Assembly (NCBI GenBank): GCA_002189035.1
Contig: NEEC01000013.1
Span: forward strand, 2,728,001-2,792,000
From: Utricularia gibba
Taxonomy: Eukaryota > Streptophyta > Magnoliopsida > Lamiales > Lentibulariaceae
Direction: 5' to 3'
Length of the DNA stretch: 64,000 nucleotides
Shown here: one piece after another, positions 46,111 through 59,096 of the stretch
Numbering within the stretch: position 1 is the stretch's first letter
Layout: each line of letters starts with the position of its first letter
Notes under the pieces: model-generated
Told to the model about the DNA's origin: nothing
The model's input: the letters and a program-made list of their open reading frames with translations, nothing else
Databases searched by the model: none
Program-made: the position numbers and the translations under genes

Positions 46111-48581
46111 CTCGCTTCTTCAAGGTGCGAGCTCCACTTGTGTCACCTGCTGTGTACATGACTTGTGCTCCAGGAAAAGGATATAACCCCATAAACCATC
46201 AACCTCACAACTGGTTGTTGCTTACAATGAACACCATTTACTGCTCCACTGCATCTTGTAAGAAGCCATTGAGGTGTTTGCATGGAAAGAGCTGCCCTTG
46301 TCTTCGATGCCTTGTGTCCAAACAACAATTTTAGAGACTGTTCAAAAGTGAAAAATAAGGTTATATTTCAATTTTACCATAAAAATTTAACAGAAAAAAA
46401 ATTGCATATTCAATCCTTTTTCCCCCAAATACATAATGAACTGATCATGATCTGATTGATTAATAAGTATTGATGGGCATGTGGGGGCGGGGGCCCAAAG
46501 GCTGAAATGAAGAAATTGGGGGTGGGTGCGACGTCCACCGCGGACGGCGAAAATCAGGAGCGGTGTGTCAGAATGACCAAGACTTTTGAGTGCAGCAGAC
46601 GCATTCGCGATTGCGTCGCGTCTCCTCTTTTTTTCCTTTTTCTCTTCCAGTTCCAGTTCCAGAGCAGAGCGAGAGGAGCGGAGAGCAGATTTTCAAACAG
46701 ACAGGAGCAGCGTGCAGGTCTTGCCCTCCCCTCCCCCCAGCTTTTCCGGATTCTCCCGCCTCAACCTCCACACGTTTTCTTTCTTTCCTCTTTTTTTCAA
46801 GCCCACGGAATCATAAGGTTCCTCCTTATTTCGTTAATTATTTTATTCATTTGGATTAAATCCATAAAACGAATATAATCATCATGGAATAAGCCTTACC
46901 TTCTAATTCAACCTAATTTTTCATGATTTTAGGTCTTTCACAAAATTACCGTCGAATTAATTTTCAATATTAAAATTGAGGGAAGTAGGTACAAGTTTGA
47001 TTGGGAGGAACAAAAGACGCGCGCACGAGGAGGCATGTGCGTGTCGTGCCCCATTTTGCGTTTGCAAGAAGCATCTCTGAATACCGCACATCATGTTTTT
47101 TTTTTTTTTTCTTATGAATTAAATTATTTATTTATTGCGAGTTCACTACATATCAATCACATCACATAGATCGCTGTGGAGTTGTGCGCGGATTGGGGAT
47201 TGATTTTTAGTATTTAAAATATATGCATTAAAAATGGATCAAAAAGGGCAAAGAAAAAGAAACCCAAAAAGTTGCTTTGTCACGTGCCTATAAAAGATAG
47301 CCATTTGATGAAATCCCATCCGGAACGAAGTCGGCACTCGCCAGGTACACTTCCGATCCCACAATAAATCATATTTATTTTGATACAAATTAAATTAAAA
47401 TGGAGAGTATACACCAACATTATCCAAATTCCTCAAGTTTTTATATCAGTTTACGAAATGAACCTCAAATTAATATCAAATTATTCTAATTGAGTATTTG
47501 ATACAATATTTTCGTGATTATTTTCTTTAATTTAATTTACTGTCTAGAGTGGCACCCTCGAGAATAGGATTACTTGGTTTTTTTTTTTCAAAATGGATGC
47601 TTTATGAGCTATGGAGAACTGTGCCTACATTCTGTGGATGTTGTCCGTTTTGATTAACGCTTAGCTATGCTCCTTCTTTTGCGGGATGGTGCTTGTGAAA
47701 TTTGCAGATCTCTGGGGTTAGAAGTCTGCTTTGATCTTCTTGATTTCGAATTATTCAGGTTGTGGTTACATAATAAATACCAGAGGTGGTCGTCACTTTC
47801 CCAAGGGATGGATGTTAATGATGATGCCCGGAGCACTGAAAACTTCATTTAATGAATTCATTGTCGTCTTCTGACTCTCGACTTGGTTCAATAATTTCAT
47901 TCGGGGAACTGAGAATTGATCTGGAGGTATGCATTTAGCAGCAGAATAGACAAGTTTTTTTTTTTTTTTTGTTTTGCAACTCAGTATGCGTGATCTTGGA
48001 ACTAAAACATTCATTTTTAGTTTTGGCGATTTGGGTGTGAACTGGAAGTGGATGAATTTGGAAGGGGAGTGGAAGAGATGGGAGTAGAGAAGATGATGAC
48101 TTGAGGGGGAAAAAGGGGAAGGGAGCCCCACCCTCACATGGCCCCTTTCTACACCCCATCACTCAAATCTAGAACCATCTTCATTTTGCTCTAATCCCAC
48201 TACTAATTTCCAAAACACAAGGAATATTCCCCTCTGAGTCGTCAGTCGTTTACCTGAGCTGTAGTAATCACAGGATTTGTTGGTAGCAGCAATATAGCCC
48301 CCTCTGATCACTTGTTTGTTTCTTGCGTTGGTGAGTTGGTTTAGTGGTTTTGATTACGCTGAGTGATTCTTAAATAGTGGGGCGATGTTTGTGTACATTG
48401 TCATACCGTCACAGTCGTCTATCTCTTTGGAAAGAAACAAGGGCGAAAGGGACGCAAACTCGACAAGACTGCTTGAATGGAGGACCTCCTCTCCCCCTTT
48501 TTCTTCCTTCACCACCACTGTGTATAATTGCTGGCTTCCCCTCCTTGCTTCTCGAACCTTTTCTCTCGAGAGTGGCTTTCA
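46111..48581. other. Long gap between PHYA and the NPF transporter gene
   Basis: Contains the PHYA 3' UTR (to about 46330), then a CpG-richer patch at 46490-46780 with only low-complexity frames, and AT-rich DNA from 46800 to 47620 with a T run at 47096-47110. A G-box/TATA pair lies at 47281-47296. A 61-codon frame at 47667-47852 is not recognised. Positions 48360-48581 are probably the NPF leader. Confidence 0.4.
47281..47296 (+). promoter_or_regulatory. G-box plus TATA box without an assigned gene
   Basis: CACGTG is followed directly by CTATAAAAG, an arrangement typical of light- or stress-responsive plant core promoters. The nearest downstream coding start is the NPF ATG 1.3 kb away, so it would need a long spliced leader, or belong to an unannotated transcript, or be chance. 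Confidence 0.3.
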
Positions 48582-50838
48582 ATGGTGAGTTTTAGGAACT
48601 GGGTCTTCGTTTTCTTGCTCTGTTGTCATCCAAGTTTCCTTCTTTTCTTGCCAGGGGGAGGGCGGCAAAGGTGGATTTCGAGCTGTTTTTTTCATCTATG
48701 GTAAGTCTGTCTGACAGAGCTGTCAAGTGGGGATTTGGGAAATGTGGGTTTCAGGGATTTGAAATGGGTTGGTGGCTGTGTTGCAGGATTCGTCGGATTG
48801 GAGAATATGGGATTCGTGGCGAATATGGTGAGCTTAGTGCTCTACTTCTCTTACAAGATGCACTTCGATCTGTCCACCGCCGCCAACACTTTCACAAATC
48901 TCATGGGATCAACTTATCTGCTCTCCTTCGTCGGCGGCTTCATCTCCGATACTTATGTCAATCGCTTCGCCACCTCCACCGCCTTCGCCGCCGTCGAAGT
49001 TGTGGTAAGCTCGATTTACAGTTATCTCAGTAGGGGAGGAGTCAAAATGCCGGTCTCTCTTCTCTCTCTCTCTCTTCTATCCTTCTCTAGTGTAGAAACT
49101 TGAGAAGAAGGCCTCTAGGAACCAAATGGCTGTACTTTATTTCACAGTTTACATTACAAGGCAGAAGCTGACTCTTACATAATGCTATTCTGTCTGGTGA
49201 AGTAATCAATTCCTTTTGAAAGAGAAGACAGGGACCATAGGCGTCGATTTCACAATCCAACAATGTCTGATGAGGTTCGGTTTTCATCCCCAGGCATTGT
49301 CAATGATGACAATTCAGGCTAAGACTAATGCGCTGCTACCAAGACCATGTGGCAAGCCGAGCTGCGTGGAGGGAGGGGTTGCTGTCTTCTTTTATGCATC
49401 ATTGTGCCTCATGGCTCTTGGCGCAGGTGGGGTCCGTGGCTCGCTTCCAGCACTCGGAGCTGACCAGTTTGATCCAAAGGAAACCAAGGGAGCTAAGGCT
49501 CTGGCCAGTTACTTCAACTGGCTCTTGCTCAGCTCAGTCACTGGTGCATCTCTGGGAGTCACTCTTATTGTTTGGGTTGCAACCAATAAGAACAATCACA
49601 ACTGGTGGAAGGGGTTTCTCATCACAGATGCGGCTGCATTGGTCGGTCTCATTTGCCTTCTGCTTGGGAAGATCTTCTATAGGATTCATGTTCCTAGAGA
49701 TAGTCCTCTTTTGAGAGTTGTGCAGGTTGTAACAAGATGTAGCTGAAAGTGTAGACTTTGCGTCAACAAACTTCTTACTGGTGTCTGTTCACCCTGCAGG
49801 TTATAGTAGCTGCCATCAGGAACCGAGGTTTGCCAGTTCCAGGGAGTCCCAGCGACCTCTATGAGATCAGTGAGAAAGCATCAGGGTTAGAGTCAACAAG
49901 GATAGCACACACAGAAGAGTTCAGGTGAATGTGTGCTCTAGATGAAGTGGTGTGAACAGAGAATCTGTGTTGACTTTAACTTACTCTGTTGCAGATGGCT
50001 AGACAAGGCGGCGATTGTTCAAACCAACACAGAGGTGTCTCCATGGACACTGTGCACGGTTACACAAGTAGAAGAGGTGAAAATTCTAGCAAGAATGGTG
50101 CCCATCATAGCAAGCACAATCATTCTCAACACATGTATGGCTCAGCTACAAACATTCTCCGTTCAACAAGGTTACAGGATGGATACCCATTTGGGCTCCT
50201 TCCAGATCCCCTCAGCCTCAATTCCCGTGATCCCATTACTCTTCATGGTCATCCTGATACCAATCTACGACCGCCTCCTCGTCCCTTTTCTGAGGAATTT
50301 CACCAAACACCCGTCAGGCATTACACAATTGCAGCGAATAGGCATCGGCCTCGTCCTCTCCGTCGTTTCCATGGCCATAGCCGCGTCGGTAGAGGTAAAG
50401 AGAAGAAACTATTCTCTCAAAAACCCACTGAAACCCATCAGCCTATTCTGGCTAGCTTTTCAGTACGGCGTTTTCGGGATCGCGGATATGTTCACAATGG
50501 TTGGATCTTTGGAATTCTTCTACAGAGAAGCGCCGGAGGGGATGAAATCGCTCTCCACCTCTTTCACTTACATCTCACTCTCCTTTGGCTACTTCTTAAG
50601 CAGCGTCTTCGTCGATTTGATAAACTCTTCAACCGGCAGAGGCGGCCACGGCAAACGTGGTTGGTTGAGCGGTCAAGATTTGGACCACAACAAATTGGAC
50701 TTGTTCTACTGGTCTTTGGCCATCCTGAGTGCTTTGAACTTCTTCAGCTACCTGTTTTGGGCCAACCGGTACAAGTACAAGAACGCGCAGGAAGACGCCG
50801 CCGGCGGGTCAGCCAACGGTGCCGCTGCGGCGGAGTAA
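48582..50838 (+). CDS. NPF (NRT1/PTR) family transporter
   Basis: Proton-coupled major-facilitator transporter of the plant NPF family, which carries nitrate, peptides, ABA, GA or glucosides; the substrate is not deducible here. Exons: 48582-48584 (ATG only), 48655-48700, 48787-49004, 49294-49725, 49800-49924, 49995-50838, giving 555 aa in phase. Motifs: GGKGGFRAVFFIYGFVGLENMGF (TM1; the E-x-x-E/R proton motif is replaced by GLENMGF), TYLLSFVGGFISDTYV (TM3), GAGGVRGSLPALGADQFDP (TM4-5), YFNWLLLSS (the PTR FYxxINxG-like region), SPWTLCTVTQVEEVKILARMVPI, LQTFSVQQGYRMDTHLGSFQIP, and FQYGVFGIADMFTMVG with EFFYREAP. I lean to an NPF4-like clade but am not certain. The start rests on a strong GTGAGT donor right after ATG and gives a short N-terminus typical of this clade. 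Confidence 0.85.
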
Positions 50839-51661
50839 TCTCATGGATTGTCGTTGTGAAATGTCTGATTTCTCCTCCTTTTTTTTGTTTTTCCAACAGA
50901 AATATCTATATATTAAATATATTACTAAATGAGGGTTTGTGTGTGATTTTGTACGGAGAACGGTTTCCATATATAGCTAAAGAAAAAAGTATTCCAGTTT
51001 GACTGTTGATTCACCCATTGAATTACCAGAAATTATTACCTCAGTCAGCTGCTGTAAATTTTGAGATTCCGAATGTAGTGACAAATTTTTATTTCACCGC
51101 CGTCGCTATTTGCGTAGCCGGGGGTAATTTTGGAGAACAACAACAACAACAACAACAAAAAATTCGTCATTCCAGCGAGTATACGGCTGTTGCATCCCCA
51201 ATTCTCTTCTAGCCCTAATCCCCAAATCGGTGGTTGGAGACGTTTGAGCAAACTGAGCGGTTTGGGGGCCTGGCGTACGTATTTTTGGATGTTTGACTCA
51301 ATTCCCTTCTGAACTCGTAGGTGATTTTTCGTAATATTTGTTCTCTCTCCCTCCTCCCCCTCACGCAATGTAAATATTTATGGGATACGTTTTCTCGCAT
51401 GAGCTGATAGTTTGAAAATATTGTTTTATTTATTTTTTCCTGTTCTGGAATCGTGCATTTGCATTCCTTTTGTTTCTCACATGCTACGTGTGTAGCAAGT
51501 AGTTCATGATTGTGGATTAATGTTTTTTGTAAAAGTTTCTTTTATGTGTTTCCTGTGTATCGTGACCTGAAATAAATTCTAATGCAGAGAAACTGGCAAA
51601 CCAGCTCCTGTAGGAAACTGTGAAACTGCAGTTGGGGTGAACCCGTAGAGATATTGATGCT
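50839..51661 (+). other. NPF 3' flank and EPL1-like gene promoter/leader
   Basis: The first 150 bp or so are the presumed NPF 3' UTR. The stretch 51060-51320 looks like a GC-richer leader containing the AAC repeat. The EPL1-like leader is probably spliced, with the ATG at 51662. No separate gene was seen. Confidence 0.4.
51136..51156 (+). repeat. (AAC)7 microsatellite
   Basis: Seven perfect AAC units upstream of the EPL1-like gene, probably in its leader. Such CAA-rich leader tracts are common in plants and often length-polymorphic. Confidence 0.85.
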
Positions 51662-54600
51662 ATGAGTAGGCTCTCCTTTAGGCCCCGACCGCTTGATATC
51701 AACAAAAAGCTTCCAATTGTAAAATCCATCAAGGAATTTGAGGATGAAGATGCTCCAACCTCTACTCGTCTCCGCCTAACTGCTGAACCGGATAGTGAGG
51801 TATGGCTTCTGTTTTAACTATTGAGTTATCAATTTCATATTGAATGTAGTGGCAATTGAAAAAAAAGGCATTGGAAACATGGCCCAACTCTTTTTATTTG
51901 CGGTGGGGGATTCTGTTGTTGGTTAGACAATTTTGTTCCTCTGCAAAACGTAACCTTGAATCAGGGTTAAACCTAGTTTTGGTCTGAACTTTGGTAAAAA
52001 ATTATTGTTTCTAAATTTGACACGCGTATTGGTGTAATGAAAAAGTGCTAATCAATTAGCTATAACGCTTGCTAATCATAGGTTTACCAACATGCTGCCA
52101 AGAAAGCTGCATCTGAAATCCCAACTCCTGAGTTTGTGGTTGTAGACACATATGAAAGAGATTATTCTCGTACCTTCTCTCAACCAGCATCATACCTGCG
52201 TGCCCGGGGAGGTTAGTCTAGAAAATACTTATTTTGTTAGTACAGCTAGATTTTACTCACATTTAGTTGTATTTTGACAGCGCGGGCTGAAGTTGGAGAA
52301 TTTGTTGAATATGATCTTGACAATGAGGATGAAGAGTGGCTTCAGGATTTCAATAATGAAGGAAAAAATCTTGCAGCTGAAAAGTAATTATATTAGTTCT
52401 ATGATTGTCAATATCTTTCTTATGTAGGTTAGATGCCTCCAGTAGCTTTCTTATCTGATCTGTACACTGGTCGTTCATGTGGGGATTGTTGTATATGCAT
52501 TGGGCAGACTTCTAGACAATGTTTTTGTATGTTTCTTGATGCAGATTGGAGGCAATTATTTTTAAATTGGAAGTTTTGGATCACAAGGCTCGTGAAAGAG
52601 CAGGAGTCATTACTCCAACTCTTATTTCTCCTATTCCTATTGTTTTGACATTTGACGCCGCTATTGAGGTGTGCATTGAACAGCCTTGCACTGTTTACTT
52701 GGTTATATGTTCTATATATTGCCTTGACGGAACACCTTGTATCACTTGGAGCATTAGGTGGATCCTGCTGACACCAATACACTTAATGCTATTAATTTTG
52801 ATCACGCACAATCCCATTTATCGGAATATCATAAGCAAAGGAACTTGTAGTTTTTGTAATTAGAATGTTCAGCATGTTTACATAGGGAACTTGCTTTCTT
52901 GCGTTTCACCATATCACATTGTACCATGTGGAAGCATGAGTATTGTGTGAAGGCAGTGCACTTTCCTTTATAGCTTAATAAATTGTCATTGAAGTGTGAA
53001 TCTTATTTTGTCATCCATTTTGACTTGCTGTTTTTTTATATGTCAAATGATTAGGCTAGTCTTGTTTGCTCGTTTGTTTTCTTTATTTTATTATTGTGGA
53101 GTGTCGCATGTATGTTTTCCCTACCACCATAGATCTCGCAGTCTGATTTTTAGATCTCTAATGATGCCTCTGATCACCCCAGGCTCTGCAGTCGCTTTCT
53201 ATTCAATATGGAGTTTTTCAATCAATATACAACTTCTGGAAAGAAAAGGTTCAGTCAGATCACCTATTGAGTGTTCGGTTGCAAACATAAATTGGCCTTT
53301 GCTCAACTTGAACTTTTTTTTTTAATCTCAGTGCCCTGCTAATCTGTATAAGTCTGATTCATGGGTAGTGACCGAGACTATTCGCTAAAGTATGCCTGCC
53401 TTGTCTCTTTTTCAGCGTGAACGATGGCAAAAACCAATCCTTCGACATTTGCAGGTCAGTGTATTGCTTTTTATTGTTAATTTCTTAGTTTTCCCTGCTT
53501 AATGTGACTATGCGGGACAATTTATTGTTTCTTACTATTCTGGTCTCAATTTCTTTGATTTTCCTTTTAATTTGTGAAATGTTTAGCACTTCTGTTTTCT
53601 CACCGGTGCTCCTTGAGATACATTCCAGCCTCCTCCTCCAGTTAATGACACCAACCCGTACAATGTATTCAGACCAAGAGAGAAAGCTCACAGGCTCCAC
53701 ACTCGGAGGGTAAGCACTCTATGCTCGCATCTGGCTAAACGTTATGTTTTTTTACTTGATTTGGAGTTAGTGTAACATGTGAATTAACCATTTCCTAATG
53801 ATTTGATTGTTCTTGAGCAGATGCAGAGGAGGGAAAACAATGTACAATCATTTGAGAAGCTTCGCCAGGTGTGTCACAAGAGAATCATTTGCATATTTTC
53901 GTTGTCATCTAGCTGAGCATAATTTTCATCTTGATTCATCGGTTACTATTTCCTAAACCCAGAATTCCATCTCTTTAGCCTTCATGGCCATGATTCGTTT
54001 GTATGAAAGAATGCGCTGTGATTATGCTGTTTCATGCAGGTGTCAAATTGCTAATGAAATGATGCATTCCCCACTGATAGACGTTTATATTTTGTTATCA
54101 TTGACTTCCTCAGGTTAGGCGCAATCTTGATCAGGCAAAGACAATTCTTGAAGCTTTGATCAGGGTATGCTACATAGACTTCATGAACCCATTTTCTGTT
54201 GTATATGTGGCAGAGACTGTTAACACATTTTCTTGTTATGCTTGGTTTAGAGAGAGGAGAAAAAGAGAGAAATTGTAGAAAGCGAAGTCACCATCCAAAG
54301 AATTCAGATGAAATACAAGGTGGTTAATTCAGTAATGAAATATTTCGTTCAACACTGATGATGTTTTCTTTTCAAATTTTTGCGTTTATCAAGATGTCAT
54401 AGGATATGCTGTTTCATGTTTTCGTTCATTCTGAATTCTGCTCGTTAACTCCATCATTTTGTGTATCTGCAGCATGAGACTGAACTCATGGAGGATTCAT
54501 TTACTATATCTGGACTGCCATCCCTACCAAGCAAGGATGGTTCGAGTGAAGAGGAGTTCTTTGATTCTGACAGTGTGGCTAATAGTCGTCTGCGTGTGAG

Positions 54601-55049
54601 GTCGGCTGTTCCGCAACCACATTTTATGGAATCCAGGGCAACCTTGGTTCCCACAGGAAATATGAGGCGGGACCCTCGAATGCGTACCACCTCTCGCAGC
54701 TGGCTTCATACCATGGTATCTCTCTGCACCATTTCACGTCACACCTTTTGGCTTTCATCTCCCCATTTCTGGATCCGAAGGTTTTTGCAACGGCCGGTAC
54801 TCTGATTTGTGATCCTGATGAAATCTGCAGGATCCGAATGAACCTGTGATGCTTTTCACAAAGCCCTTGCTTCCAGACAAACTAGCTTTTGCAGGGATTG
54901 TACCACCATCAGAATCTTCATGTGGTCGGCCCTTTAGTGTTAATGGCAGGATTGGGCGTGGAGGGAGAATTATCTTTGATAGATGGAACCCCTTGATGCA
55001 AACTCCTATTGGCTGTGGTGAAAAGACTCATCAGTCAATGCATCAATGA
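51662..55049 (+). CDS. EPL1: Enhancer of polycomb-like protein (NuA4 scaffold subunit)
   Basis: Plant homologue of yeast Epl1/EPC, the scaffold that joins the Esa1/HAM acetyltransferase core to the NuA4 complex and chromatin (At1g16690/At1g79020-like). Twelve exons join in phase to 436 aa: 51662-51799, 52082-52211, 52281-52383, 52545-52668, 53183-53248, 53416-53454, 53629-53709, 53821-53868, 54114-54164, 54251-54319, 54473-54715, 54831-55049. The N-terminal EPL1 domain shows MSRLSFRPRPLDINKKLPI, PTPEFVVVDTYERDY, FVEYDLDNEDEEWLQDFN and LDHKARERAG. The linker has PYNVFRPREKAHRLHTRR, a signature of the family. A coiled region (ENNVQSFEKLRQVRRNLDQA) and a Ser-rich tail follow. No frame break is seen. 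It is convergent with RPL7a, 372 bp between stop codons. Confidence 0.92.
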
Positions 55050-55421
55050 CACAAGATGCATAGGTTACCATCATGTTTTCAAGAATGAATTTTTTTATTG
55101 GCGTAGAAAGATTCTGGCTCTGTAGCCTGAAACCTCTAACCAGACTATGTTGTAGATTTTGGTAAGATGAAATTATGATAGTTGTGAGGGAATGGTAACC
55201 AGGAGCCATTCAGCTACTCTGGCCACACCAACAAACATGGTGTGAGAGCTGATTGAGTGTGTATTCATATACCTCAGTTGTAATAATTGTCAAAACAAAA
55301 GGTTATGTTCAGAAACGAGGACTGAACAGAAAAAGAGAAACAGAAACAAGATCCAACGACCAAAGGTGTAAACGATGCGATCATGGGCATGCAAAGGGAA
55401 GGAATGTCATGCAACATTTTC
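55050..55421. other. Convergent 3' flanks of EPL1-like and RPL7a genes
   Basis: A 372 bp gap between convergent stop codons, presumably two 3' UTRs. Nothing else is supported. Confidence 0.5.
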
Positions 55422-56766
<1,345 letters not shown>

Positions 56767-56886
56767 TTCCCTCCAACGACGCCAAAAAGCACGACGACCG
56801 CAACCCAAACCCTCGTACCCATTTCTCTCCTACGCAGATTAAACGGTGGGCTTTTCTCTCATGTACTCCCACGGGCTACTCAGCTT

Positions 56887-56922
56887 TGGGCCCAACGAAT
56901 ATACCCTTTCACCTTTTGGGCC
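56887..56922 (-). promoter_or_regulatory. Site II elements in the RPL7a promoter
   Basis: TGGGCCCA at 56887-56894 and TGGGCC at 56917-56922, about 120-155 bp upstream of the RPL7a ATG. Closely spaced site II motifs are typical of plant ribosomal protein promoters and bind TCP factors. A telo-box-like GAGGGTTTGGG lies nearer the gene, around 56805 on the minus strand. Confidence 0.6.
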
Positions 56923-58855
56923 GGACGATTCGGCCTGTCACGATTTTTGGACTCCATTAAAAAATAATATTTGATTAAATTATTTCAAATGTCAATTTCT
57001 TTAATTTCCCACTTCTTTTTGAGAATTATATAGACAGAAATAGAATCTAATTTGCTGTCGAATATGTGGGAAACCAGCGACGGGCGGCATTACAGATGGC
57101 ATATTGCGGAAGGAATTGATATTAAAAAAATAATGAATATTTAATTAAAAAATAATTCTACGAAAACTTTTGATTCCGTAAATTAAATAATTTAGGTAGG
57201 GTAGGGAGAGTGTGTAGGGTGTCACGGGGGGTGTAGCGGTTTAAAGGCATATTTGACCGGGAAGCGGCTGCTTTGGGTTTAAGCTACGTTAATTATCAAT
57301 GCTTAGAGTGATTAAGAATTAATGACGACGAGATTAAGAGCACTAATCAACTTGGCCTGCCGCCGCGATTCCCATGTACACCCCAGCCCTGAACTCAGTT
57401 ATGAACATTGAAATTTTCATTATTTAAAAATAATAATTCATAATAGATTTCCTAGGGTTTTAATTCCCTTACCCCCCTTTTTTCACTTTTTACCACGTTT
57501 TTTAATTACCCTCACCGTACGACACTGTAAAAATTCCTCACCCTCCTTTAAACATACATAACTAAAATAATATTCGTCGTATTTATAGCACGTGAGGTGC
57601 CCAACTCGCCGCCCATAAAAAGTCGAGTCAAATCACCATTCAATTCAAGATGACACGTGGGACCCGTAAAATATGTGCCCGCCATTAATTTCTACACTAG
57701 TAAATAATTTTAGAGGGATGGATTTTTTTAAAATTACAATTTAGAATAATAATCAAACTAAATATGTAAAAATAGAATATTTTCCAATAATCATAATGAA
57801 TAATTTTATCATTCATTTATTTAAAAAAATAGCAAAATTTGGAACGAAAGGATAAAAATGTCATGAGATTATGTTAACGTTTGAAAAAATTAATATAAAA
57901 TTGATTTTAATAGAATTGAAAATTTTAATAAAATTCTAATTAATATATATTTTGAAAAATTTTTAAAAATAATTATTACATAATTGATTAATATTTATAA
58001 TGGAAAAAAATAGGAATTGATTTTCATAAGTTAATTACATATTTAATCATATCTATAATAAATATATTTTATAATTTTGATTTAAATAAATATATTTTAT
58101 AATATTAATATTTATCAAACTATTAACTAATATTATCAATTAATATTTATTTTAAAATGGTATTAAATATAATTCTATAATAGTATACGGATATAATAGT
58201 AAATTTATTTTTTAAAATCAATTCTTGAAAAACAAATTATATCTAAGAATTTATATATTCATGCTTTTTAAATAATTGAATTAATTCTCAAAAATCAATT
58301 ATCATAAAAAGAATAATATACATATTTGAATGGTAGAATCAATTATGTGAAAATATAATTGAATTTAGTAAAATAGAATTGATTTGCAAACATTGTAAAT
58401 GTGTTGGAATGAGTGGGTGCAGAATGGAGATTGGAATTATGCTCAAGTGCAGTGGATGATTGTACCTTAAAGTATTTGGCTATCACTCCTCTGACTTGAG
58501 GAATATATTTTTTTGTTGGTAGGCTGCCTGGCTTCTCCAAGAACCGTTGTTTTATGGTACGTGTCACGCGGTTATTTACCACATTTTATTATTATTTTTA
58601 TATTTGGTATGATTTATGTTCATATAGTATAAATTATACAAAAGATTGTGATATATGTATAAATAGAAAATGTGAAATGTCCAAAATACGTTTTTGTAAA
58701 TAATTCTTCGAAAAATTGGGTAAAAATATGTTTTTTTTTTTTTACCTAACAAAGGCATAGGAGTTTTTGTCATAGTTGTCACGCAAATGTGTGACAATAC
58801 AACTCAGCCTATAATTCTATGTAGTATTTTTTATTTAATTTAAAAAGGGTAATAA

Positions 58856-58865
58856 TATATAAAAT
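58856..58865 (+). promoter_or_regulatory. TATA box of the NAC gene
   Basis: TATATAAAAT, about 240 bp before the NAC ATG. Transcription would start near 58890, which puts the short upstream ORF at 59038 inside the leader. The surrounding DNA is very AT-rich, so a chance match is possible. Confidence 0.4.
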
Positions 58866-59037
58866 AAAAAGACAGAGAGAGAAGATGCCTGGAGGGAGAA
58901 TGGCTGACTCAGAAGAAAGACTGTACAAAGTCTTCTTTAACTAGGAAGCGGAAGCAACCACAGCGACACATCCATCTCTTTGCCACTATTTATCTGCTTG
59001 ACGTAACCCTTTTCGCGTCTTTCTCCTCTGCTTCACC

Positions 59038-59055
59038 ATGGGCTTCATCTCGTGA
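59038..59055 (+). promoter_or_regulatory. Upstream ORF (5 codons plus stop) in the NAC leader
   Basis: ATG in a good context (CACCATGG) followed by four codons and TGA, ending 41 nt before the NAC start codon. If transcribed, it would be met first by scanning ribosomes and could reduce NAC translation. Confidence 0.4.
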
Positions 59056-59096
59056 TCATAGTGATTTTTCGGGTTTTCTCTTTCTTCTCTTTGTGT

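Larger units (their letters stand above)
56767..59096. other. RPL7a promoter, AT-rich gap, and NAC gene promoter
   Basis: The RPL7a promoter occupies about 56770-56930. Positions 56950-57700 are AT-rich with a GC-richer patch at 57180-57260. From 57700 to 58400 the DNA is extremely AT-rich (long runs of A/T with sparse G/C), perhaps a decayed element or matrix-attachment-like DNA, but no terminal repeats were identified. The NAC promoter and leader fill about 58800-59096. Confidence 0.45.

Noticed and set aside
46507-46878. 123-codon frame after PHYA
   Set aside because: Low complexity (Phe/Gln/Ser-rich) from CT-rich DNA, with no family resemblance or splice support.
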